Part shown: positions 50,487 to 58,953 of the stretch, one piece after another
Position numbering within the stretch: position 1 is the first letter of the stretch
Layout of the letters: the number at the start of each line of letters is the position of its first letter
The notes under the pieces: generated by a model
Seen by the model: the letters and a program-made list of their open reading frames with translations, nothing else
What the model was told of the DNA's origin: nothing
Databases searched by the model: none
Source of the DNA: Gnetum montanum
Taxonomy: Eukaryota; Streptophyta; Gnetopsida; Gnetales; Gnetaceae
DNA length: 64,000 nt
Reading direction: 5' to 3'
Assembly: GCA_015680685.1 (NCBI GenBank)
Contig: MNCI01009146.1
Location: 101,867-165,866 of the forward strand
Made by a program: the position numbers and the translations under genes

Positions 50487-51021
50487 NNNNNNNNNNNNNN
50501 NNNNNNNNNNNNNNNNNNNNNNNNNNNNNNNNNNNNNNNNNNNNNNNNNNNNNNNNNNNNNNNNNNNNNNNNNNNNNNNNNNNNNNNNNNNNNNNNNNNN
50601 NNNNNNNNNNNNNNNNNNNNNNNNNNNNNNNNNNNNNNNNNNNNNNNNNNNNNNNNNNNNNNNNNNNNNNNNNNNNNNNNNNNNNNNNNNNNNNNNNNNN
50701 NNNNNNNNNNNNNNNNNNNNNNNNNNNNNNNNNNNNNNNNNNNNNNNNNNNNNNNNNNNNNNNNNNNNNNNNNNNNNNNNNNNNNNNNNNNNNNNNNNNN
50801 NNNNNNNNNNNNNNNNNNNNNNNNNNNNNNNNNNNNNNNNNNNNNNNNNNNNNNNNNNNNNNNNNNNNNNNNNNNNNNNNNNNNNNNNNNNNNNNNNNNN
50901 NNNNNNNNNNNNNNNNNNNNNNNNNNNNNNNNNNNNNNNNNNNNNNNNNNNNNNNNNNNNNNNNNNNNNNNNNNNNNNNNNNNNNNNNNNNNNNNNNNNN
51001 NNNNNNNNNNNNNNNNNNNNN
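50487..51021. other. Assembly gap (535 N)
   Basis: Unknown sequence. It hides the rest of E6 integrase. Reading frames called across it are meaningless. Confidence 1.
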
Positions 51022-51301
51022 ATAAAATAATATATGTATATAGTATTATGTAAATATTACTAGGATTATAGTGTCCATTGTTATATTTAATTATGCTTTA
51101 TTTATATTTGAAACATTATCTTTCCTTCAAATGGGGAAAGTGGAAGCCTACAAGTAAAACAAGTGGAATTCTACAAGTTTTGACAAGTGGGGAAGGTGAC
51201 TCATCCACCACTTAGTGAGGATTGTGATAAATGTTTTAAATGCCTAAAAAGAAGGAAGCTTGGTTGAAGACACTTGGATGGAAGTTAAAAATTTTAGCAC
51301 C

Positions 51302-51310
51302 TATAAAAGG
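51302..51310 (+). promoter_or_regulatory. TATA box upstream of the E6 small ORF
   Basis: CTATAAAAGG about 90 nt before the ATG at 51392. Confidence 0.5.
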
Positions 51311-51391
51311 AGGGTTAGATTGCTTAAGATTTCATCATCTTTCAATTCAAGTAGTGAAGGTTATAGAGAGCTAATAGAGTTTGAGAGAGTA

Positions 51392-51886
51392 ATGAGAAAT
51401 CCTTTTATTCCATATGTGATGAGATGTTGCCCTAATCATGTATTGAAAGCTTATCTAAAGGCTAGATCTTGTGGAGCTCCAAAGGAGTGTTCTTTTATGG
51501 CTTGGTTGTCCGATGAATTTTCTTTTCTCACTAGAGGTTTGGATATAGAGTCCAATGTTTGTGGGCAATATCAAGATTGCTCCAAATAAGAGGAAAAAGA
51601 AAAAGAGCCACCGACTTATGAAGAGTCATCATGGGGATGGGGAGAAGCTTTTGTCTCCCAAGAAGAAAATGAAGGACTTAATGAAGAGGAACAAAAGAGC
51701 TTATCCAAAAAAGAAAATGAGAAAAATGCCAAAGAGAAAGCTCATGTAGATCAAGATGAGAGCACTACCAAGCCAAAGAACAATAGGGCTGCCTTCATCA
51801 CATCAGAGATTTCCTATGAAATAGTTAGAGAGATGAGGATTCTCACTAGGGTACCCCTCACAATTCAGTTTCCATCCCAAGAATAG
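51392..51886 (+). pseudogene. Small ORF of E6, interrupted by one TAA
   Basis: From ATG 51392 (MRNPFIPYVMRCC) the frame runs to TAG 51884-51886 with a single in-frame TAA at 51587-51589. The part after the TAA is Glu/Lys-rich and then ordered-looking (AAFITSEISYEIVREMRIL, VPLTIQFPSQE), so both sides look coding. The TAA could come from CAA. The codon choice opens the frame further upstream, but the TATA box at 51302 favours this start. Lying between integrase and the polypurine tract, it may be an extra ORF of E6. No family recognised. Confidence 0.45.
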
Positions 51887-52050
51887 TTCATGAAGGACTT
51901 GATAATGTATAGTTTGTTGTGTATAATTTGATTTTGCTTAGGAATGAGGTTTTTGTCCCATCACACCTTATGTGAAATGGGAATTTTCCTCAAAAAATAT
52001 TTCTATTCAGTTGTAAAAATTTAGTAAAATTTTTGGTATGTTTTAGTCTT

Positions 52051-52063
52051 GAAAAAAAGGGGG
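52051..52063 (+). promoter_or_regulatory. E6 polypurine tract
   Basis: GAAAAAAAGGGGG, seven bases before the likely LTR start TGTTGG at 52070. It has no hairpin of the kind seen in the other family. Confidence 0.65.
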
Positions 52064-53002
52064 TTGAAATGTTGGCACATTTGGCCATTACATGGAACAG
52101 TTGGAATATTTTGTTCAAAATTAGCACAATCCCTAGTTGTAAATTTGTAGTTTAGTATTGTGAGTTGATGGGTATTCTTGGAGAAGCAAGCCAATGGTAA
52201 ATAATCTTGATGTTAAAGCCTTCTTGGAAAGTAAAATTAAAATGCCAAGTTATTTTCTTGAGTGAAGATTGGAATAAAAAAAAAGAGGTGATTATTTACC
52301 ACAAGAAAGCATACTCCATGTTAATATTGGAAAAATAGACAACACTGTGGATAATGGATTATCAAAAAATGGACTAAGAGTTGGAAGCAAGTGAAGGACC
52401 TAACGAACTACCAATAGGTTTTGAATCCTGTAAATTTAAAATTATCAAAGGATGTAAAGGTTTCTGTATTGCAGACGAACGAAAATTCCCATAAGTCCAA
52501 AGGCCCATTGTTAACGCTGCCGAAGAAAAAATAGAAAATCAGAAAAATAGAACTAAATGCTGTGGTTTTTGGGCAAATCCATCAACTTGCTGTTCAGGAT
52601 TGCACCCACGCATTGGCTGGATTTACGTTGCCAACTCGCCAGATGTCAAACCTGAGTTCATGGAGCGTGTGTGAAACACTGTTAAAAATTGCGAGTCCGC
52701 CTCAGGTAAAGATTCGCAATTCAAGCAAGGACACATCTCAGCATTTCAGGGGAGGGAGAAGACAGAGCAACACCAGGAGGCGCGTAGCATCAAGTCCGCG
52801 GCCTCCTGTGCAGATTTCTAAACTTTCTATGCTTCTGCTAATCACACTATATCACGCAATGTAGCACAATGATGCTCAGCGCAACAAGTCTTTCGACGTA
52901 GCCCGACACTAGAAGGATAGCTTCTCCAGCACAGAGAGAAACCTAAGCAGTGTAATATGCGATTTCTTTTGTATCTTGCTAAGTCTTTCGTTCAAGGACA
53001 AG

Positions 53003-53405
53003 TTTACGCTCCATTACACACAGCAGCGTAATGAGCGTGATAAGCTCCAAGATAGTCAAAGACCAGAAAAGCACAACAGTCTGATGCTTTTTTGCGTAGC
53101 GCATGAATAACTTATCTTTACGCACGTTACGCGGCGGTGCGTATCATTGCGTATGTCATTAGGCATTGTTTACGCTTCATCACGCACAGCTGCGTAGTGA
53201 GTGTAAGCTAGGCATTGTTTATGCTTCATCACGCACAGCTGCGTAGTGAGCGTAAGTTATACATTTGTTTACGCTCTGTTACGCGCAGTTGCGTAGTGAG
53301 TGTAACTCATACATTGTTTACGCTTCATCATGCGCAGCTGCGTAGTGAGCGTAAGTTACACATTTGTTTACGCTTTGTTACGCGCAGTTGCGTAGTGAGC
53401 GTAAA
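53003..53405 (+). repeat. Tandem dyads in the E7 LTR
   Basis: Units starting at 53169, 53218, 53268, 53317 and 53367 (period about 49-50), with more degenerate ones at 53003 and 53116. Each is an imperfect palindrome: TTTACGCT, a middle with ACGC, CAGCTG and GCGT, then GAGCGTAA. They lie upstream of the TATA box and could be binding sites for an activator. Confidence 0.85.
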
Positions 53406-53651
53406 ATAATTTTTAGCCTATTGCTTTTCTACACCGGATTACGCTCATACACGCAATACAACGCGAATGAGTGTAATTCAGCTTAAAAGCAATTAAGGTG
53501 CTTAGCGCATGCCTGCTCTTCATGCGCACAACACGCAAACGAGCGTGTTGTGCGTAGTCACAGTCTGACTTAGGGGGATCATGCCAACAAGACCCGCAAT
53601 AGCCGGGACCCACGTCATCAGGGGTGCGCCTTTTTCACAAAGCATCACAGC

Positions 53652-53660
53652 CTATAAATA
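53652..53660 (+). promoter_or_regulatory. E7 LTR TATA box
   Basis: CTATAAATA; transcription would start about 30 nt downstream. Confidence 0.7.
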
Positions 53661-54361
53661 TCTCAGTGAACAAAGATACAAGGGTTGGCAAATCAGAGAA
53701 GCAAAAGCATATTTTCTGAGCACCAGAGCATCTAGCACTTTGGAGCAGAGATACAGAGAATAGCACTTTGGCAATCGTTGACATCATCACCTTACAGCTG
53801 AAGCCGAGTACAGTTCGCCTTGAGCACCGGTGACAGGAGTAATTGTTCTGCTAAAAAGACTCTATCAATCAGAAGCAATTGGTCGATAGACGTCAAAGCT
53901 TGGCCCGCCTTGCATTTCAGCTTAGCCCACGAGGTAGATCGGACTTCTGTTTAGATTGTTTTGCTTGTTCTTTTGTGCTTGTTTCACATCTTGTAATCAG
54001 GGATTCCCCAATGCAATTTTTCATACGAAATATACACTTTTAAGTCAAAGCGCAGATCTTGAAGCTACTTGCTTCTCTTATGTCAGCCTCCGTTTATCGT
54101 GTTTAGCATTATCTCCCTTGCAAATTCATCTACGTCGTTTTCCCCTTGTTTTACGACTCCTCGAACCAGATCGCTCTCTTTTTACATAATTTCCATTGTT
54201 TTACTGACCCGTAAGTCCCTGTCTGATCGACAAGACCGTTCAGGGCACCACGGATTCGTTTCTCCAGCATAGCCCTCACACAGATCCGTGGCTAAAACTG
54301 TGTATGCCAGAACTTCGTTCGGTATTTCCAGCTATCAACGTTTTCCATCGTTACAGTTTTC

Positions 54362-54378
54362 TGGCGCTAGAAGGAGGG
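54362..54378 (+). promoter_or_regulatory. E7 primer-binding site
   Basis: TGGCGCTAGAAGGAGGG, six bases after the LTR end. Begins TGG, as expected for pairing with a tRNA CCA end. Confidence 0.85.
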
Positions 54379-54634
54379 CCTTCAGGCTCCAATCCGAATA
54401 TTTTGGGTAACCCTGTTAGAGATCCGTACCCTAAACCATAGACGTAATACCCCTAGGGAAGTCTACGGTCAATCGTGTGGTATAGATCAGTCTCAAAGAC
54501 GATTTCCTTGAAATCCTACAGGGTAGAAAGCCTTTTTGTGCTTTTTGTTGCCAGCCTTTTTCTTTTAGATCTGGTTATCAGTTACGCTCGATTTCATCGA
54601 TCAAATAGATTTCTTTTACTCAAACACAACTGCC

Positions 54635-57600
54635 ATGGGCACGACTGATCTAGGTGTTGCGCCTGTCAACCCTACGGTGGTCACAGGACCAGCTCCTAGT
54701 GCAACGGGACCTCAGGGACCATTGCGCCATTCATTGAGGCTTCAGGGGAAAGAGCCTATTTTCACGGTTATAACCCCTGAAGAATACAATTTCATATGCG
54801 TCAAAATCCAGGCAAGGCTGGCTCTTAGCCGAGCAGAGCTGGAGGCGAAGCGAAACTTTGAGGTGCTCCACCGAGGGGGTTATGATTTTAAGCCGACAGC
54901 CTACGATATAATCCCCTTAACCGAACACCAACATGAGCTTATCGCACAGTTGGTCATGGCCAGAGGCCAGACTTCGCAACCCGGGGTAGAGCCCCAGCAT
55001 GAGGAGGAGACAAAGGACGAATTCGCGGCTCTGTCGGAACATTCGTTCCATACTCTGACTCCCCATGTGTACGTAAATCCGTTGTTCCCTTTTAACGGAG
55101 AGGCAGCCTCTCTGGACTCAGCCACAACGGCCCAGGCGCAAATCCCTGTCCTTCCGTAGGTCAACGTACAGCCTTCTGGGTTACAACAACCGCACCATAA
55201 CGCGGGGGTGGGTCCATCGCAATAGGTGATGAGTATTCCGGCGGTGGTCCCGGCAACTGCCGCGCCCCATTTCGTCCCTCAGGTACAGGCTCACACTATA
55301 CCGATAATTCGTTCCGCACAAATGTTCCCGCCCCCAACAACTCAGCAAAATCCCACAGCCGTACCACAGCAGACCTTTATGTAATATCCTGCAACAACTC
55401 AATGGATCAACCCAACTACGGAACACCACCCGTCTGCGGTGTACGGTGCACATCCTTTGGTCGCACCTGCGGCACAATCTTCGCAGGTGTTTCCTCAATA
55501 TACTTACCATTACCCTATGCAGTAGGCAGGAGTTAACCTCTCGTCTCAGGCCAGGGGATGGTGGACTTCACAGGTTCCCCAGCTAGCAGGAATTCCTGCT
55601 CCACCAGCAGTTAGCCAACCACCCCCTGCATTTCAGTTTCCTAGGGCTGCCCTCCCAGTCCAACCTCCTGTCCTTGCTGCACAGACACCTCCGTTAATAG
55701 GTCTGGATCAAGCTTTCCAGCTTATCCAGACACTTACCGAGGAGGTTCGATGCCTTAAGACCGCTGGATCTGATACTATTCAAATCATGGACTTCTATCA
55801 AGATGATCCGATCAATCTAGTGGTCCTCGTACTGTCGCTGCCACCAGGGATGTCTCTCCCTCACTTTACCAAGTATAATGGGGAGGGAGATCCCAACACC
55901 CATTTAGCCACCTTCAGATCTGAATTTTTGTTGTTACAACAATGGCCGCACACTTTGATCCGAGTCTTCGCGATGTCTTTAACTGGGAAGGCTTTAGACT
56001 GGTATAGAGCTCTCCCACGCTCTTCCATTGCAACCTTGGAAGATCTGCAGACTCAATTTGTGACCCGATTCAAATACAACATGAAGCCGGAAGTCACGTT
56101 GGAACAGCTTATGGGGGTGAAACAAGAGCCGCTCCAGCCAGTCCAAAAGTTTATACAGCGTTGGAATGCTACCTTGAATGAGATCTGCGACCCGATCGCA
56201 GACTCCCATCTACTGGCTATATTCAAGGGAGCAGTCAATGACTTTATTAAGTCTAAGCTGTATTATCTTTCCCCTCATGATATACGGCAGGCCTTCGCAC
56301 AGGTCCAAAGCATCCAGGATGCTGCGGAGGCCAGCAAAGACCCGGCATATGTCACCTACAAAAATGCACACAACAAAGCCAAAGACAAGGGCAAGGCGGC
56401 GACAACGACAGTAGCAACGTTAACTTAAAACGTGAAAAAAAGGAATAAGAAGGCGCCCACAACAGTGCCCCTTGAGGCCACGGACGGTGCCGGCACCAGC
56501 CAAGCCACAGCTACTCCTGAACAGGCCCCCCAGCCAAAGCCAAATTTTGAGCGTAAAGATCGTTCAAAATATGCGGCTCTACCCGTGAAACATTCTGAAC
56601 TGCTGAAACAACTGTTAGCGGCAGGACACATTCAACCTAAGAAAGTGTCCGAAGAAGCCCTGAAGCGGCATAGACATAACTATGAGCTGCTGAAGGATCC
56701 TTCTTTAGCTCTGCCTAACGAACCCGCAGTTCCGAGATCTTTCAGGCTGGACCATTTCTGTGACTACCACCAGATGTGTGGTCACGACACGGATTACTGC
56801 TGGGCGTTGAAAGACGACATTCAACGCATGATCGATGAAGGTCATCTAAAGCTAGACAGTAGTAACCCTACGCGGCTAGAAAACCAAACACTGCACGTAT
56901 ATAAGGATCCGTTGAACACGAATTACGATCCTTATACAATCACTGTGGTGAGTACGGACAGTGAGCGTAAGGGACCGCCAAAACAACTTTTTGTTTTGCG
57001 CGTGCCCGCCAGCTCACAAAGGGGGCCAACGACTTCTTCGGCAACTAGTGGGGTCTCACGACCACCGTTCATCATAAGGGCACCTTCCCAAGCACGCCCT
57101 TAGTCAACCCAAGCTGCGGCTTCATCTGCGCCCATGCCGAGCGCGCCCTTCATTATTAGGGCACCAACACCACAGGCTGCCCCCCTCACGCAGGGGCAGA
57201 CCTATAGCCAGCGCCACCAGCCATCGCCTCCCAAGAGAAAGGAGGAGAAAGCAGTTAATACGATAAAAAACCACCCTACGCTCGGCTTTCCTAAGCCCAG
57301 GCCACTGGCCTCTGTCCCTATGTCTATGCCCCAAAAGCAAGCTAAGGAGACAGAAATGCAGCCACCTTCTCTTGGCAGAAAAAAGAACAACCCTCCCATT
57401 GACACCGCTCCGCCTTGAGAGATCCGTCTTTTGGGCCCAATGGAGGAGGACAAGGGGGATAAGCAACCCTGCCGGGAGAAGGACCTCCTCAATGCGTTTA
57501 CGTAGGTCAAACAAGCTCTCAAACAAAAGAATACAACGCTGAGCCTGTACGACCTACTGATGACTTCTCGAGAACACCGCGAGGCTATGGTACGTATGTT

Positions 57601-58372
57601 GACATCCATATCAGTGGATGCCAGCCTACCGGCAGAAGACGAAGCGATTCACGCTATCATGTTTCCTTCTGAAGCTGAACAACCCAAGCCCACCTCGTTG
57701 ACCTTCCTAGACAAGTCTGTCAAAGATGATCTGGAGAAAGGTCAAGTAACAACGGAGCCCATGTTCATTACCATTCGGGTCGGCTAGTACTGGATCCGGA
57801 GGGTACACGTGGATGATGGTGCAGCTGCCAATGTCGTTCCCTATTCCATCGTAGATAGGTTGGGATTGGTCGACCAGATCACCCCCACGACGACAGCTTA
57901 CGTGAAATTGTTCAACGGAGCACGGGTGCAAGTCAAGGGGATGGTGCGTATTGAGTTTGTGGCGGGGGATCAATTCCCAATGGAAGCCACATTCTTAGTT
58001 GTCGAGGAGATGCCTGGCTTCAACTTAATCTTAGGGAGGTCGTGGTTAGCCCAGCTGAGGGTAGTCTCGTCACCGATACATCAAGAGATACACCTCCCCT
58101 ATGCCGGAGGGGAGGTTATCATACGCAGTGACGAGGTCACCCCCAGGACCGTTAACAACATCGAAGAAGAACGGGGTTCGGAGATCGAAGCGACTGACGA
58201 TCAGTCTTATCTCCAAGCCCCTACACAGAATGACAACAATGTTGATGGTCTAGCCTGGGCCGACCTGCCATTTCCGGATGATAGCGTAGAGGAGTCAAAC
58301 CATAAGCCTCCTCGCCTTTACGCAGCGCTTAACGTAAAGGCCATCAAGAAACAATTGCGTATCGATGGTTAA
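54635..58372 (+). pseudogene. E7 gag-protease, one frame with nine stop codons
   Basis: From the ATG at 54635 (context GCCATGG) one frame runs 1,245 codons without a frameshift to TAA 58370-58372. Order: N-terminal domain (EEYNFICVKIQ); Pro/Gln-rich linker; capsid-like core (55790-56330, LTGKALDWYRALPRS); basic linker; zinc-knuckle-like CDYHQMCGHDTDYC (about 56757-56800); Pro-rich region with FIIRAP repeats; protease (about 57790-58130) with VDDGAAANVVP as active site and FNLILGRSWLAQL. Internal stops: 55157, 55223, 55523, 57101, 57503 and 57785 (TAG), 55382 and 56426 (TAA), 57416 (TGA). All could derive from CAG, CAA or CGA. Confidence 0.9.
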
Positions 58373-58584
58373 ACAATGGTCCTTTGCGTGTAACACTTTC
58401 GTGTAGGTTAGCGCCCTCGTTTAGCAGCTTCTTTTGTTGTTTTAACATGCTTTTACGCTATATTTGCTTTCTGGATTTACGCTTTTCACCTGTTGCGTAC
58501 TTTATCGTACTCGCATTAGCTACGCTCTCATTCTCTTACGCATTTATCCAGGGCTACATTCTTTTTTATTACCAATTTGTAAGT
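58373..58584 (+). other. Spacer after E7 protease with a strong 5' splice-site sequence
   Basis: Rich in TACGC words. TTTGTAAGTGG has a consensus donor at 58579, just before the array. If used with the acceptor at 63503 it would remove the array and the whole antisense gene. In the other copies I do not see an equivalent donor, so this is tentative. Confidence 0.35.
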
Positions 58585-58814
58585 GGCCCGCAATGGCCTT
58601 AAACTAGTAGCGCGTCTGGCCCGCAACGGCCTTAAACTAGTAGCTTATTTACGCAAATTCATACGCTGGCCCGCAATGGCCTTAAATTAGCTAATTTACG
58701 CAAGTTCATATGTCGGCCCGTAATGGCCTTAAACTAGCCATCAAGAGTTATCTATAATCACCATTCACGCTTACTTTACTTTACGCATCAAGCCCGCAAT
58801 GGCCTTAAAACTAG
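58585..58814 (+). repeat. E7 post-protease hairpin-monomer array
   Basis: Five monomers: GGCC, loop CGCAAT (or CGCAAC, CGTAAT), GGCC, then TTAAACTAG; the first is 58585-58598. The last has AGCC pairing GGCC through a G-T pair. Spacing rises from 37 bp to about 70 bp. Confidence 0.9.
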
Positions 58815-58873
58815 AAACTAAATCATTATTGCCTAAACGAACTTTTCAACAGTTGCACTTGTACTTCATCAAT

Positions 58874-58875
58874 NN
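58874..58875. other. Two undetermined bases
   Basis: NN within an AT-rich stretch between the array and the antisense gene. Confidence 1.
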
Positions 58876-58953
58876 ATTGGAATTCAATACATCCGCCAAG
58901 TTTTATAACAGGCCTTTCTAGTCAACATCAACAAAATTTTGCGTAAATAATAA

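Larger units (their letters stand above)
51022..52671 (+). mobile_element. E6 3' part and beginning of its 3' LTR
   Basis: After the gap come an AT-rich spacer, a TATA box and small ORF, then the polypurine tract GAAAAAAAGGGGG (52051-52063) and a likely LTR start TGTTGGCACA at 52070. No LTR end is seen before 52672, where the E7 LTR begins, so E7 probably landed in this LTR. Confidence 0.6.
52672..54355 (+). mobile_element. E7 5' LTR
   Basis: Starts TGAAACACTG, like the E1 LTR, and ends TTACA at 54355 (1684 bp). TATA box at 53652-53660. U3 has a tandem array of dyads at 53003-53405. Confidence 0.88.

Noticed and set aside
50292-51053. Long open frames across the gap
   Set aside because: They consist mainly of undetermined bases; only the integrase sequence before 50487 is real.
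54362-54378. A tRNA gene next to the LTR
   Set aside because: Only the primer-binding stretch of about 17 nt is present; no cloverleaf can be formed with the flanks.
57122-57609. Long minus-strand frames opposite the E7 gag Pro-rich region
   Set aside because: Shadows of the sense frame, absent in E3; the Pro-rich codons of gag keep the reverse strand open.
54635-58372. Reassigned TAG/TAA codons read as Gln
   Set aside because: Plant nuclear genes use the standard code, and the older copies show general C-to-T decay as well as frameshifts; deamination explains it better.
58384-58602. A hydrophobic 72-codon frame after E7 protease
   Set aside because: The equivalent region in E3 and E4 is not open, and it overlaps the start of the array; probably chance in AT-rich DNA.
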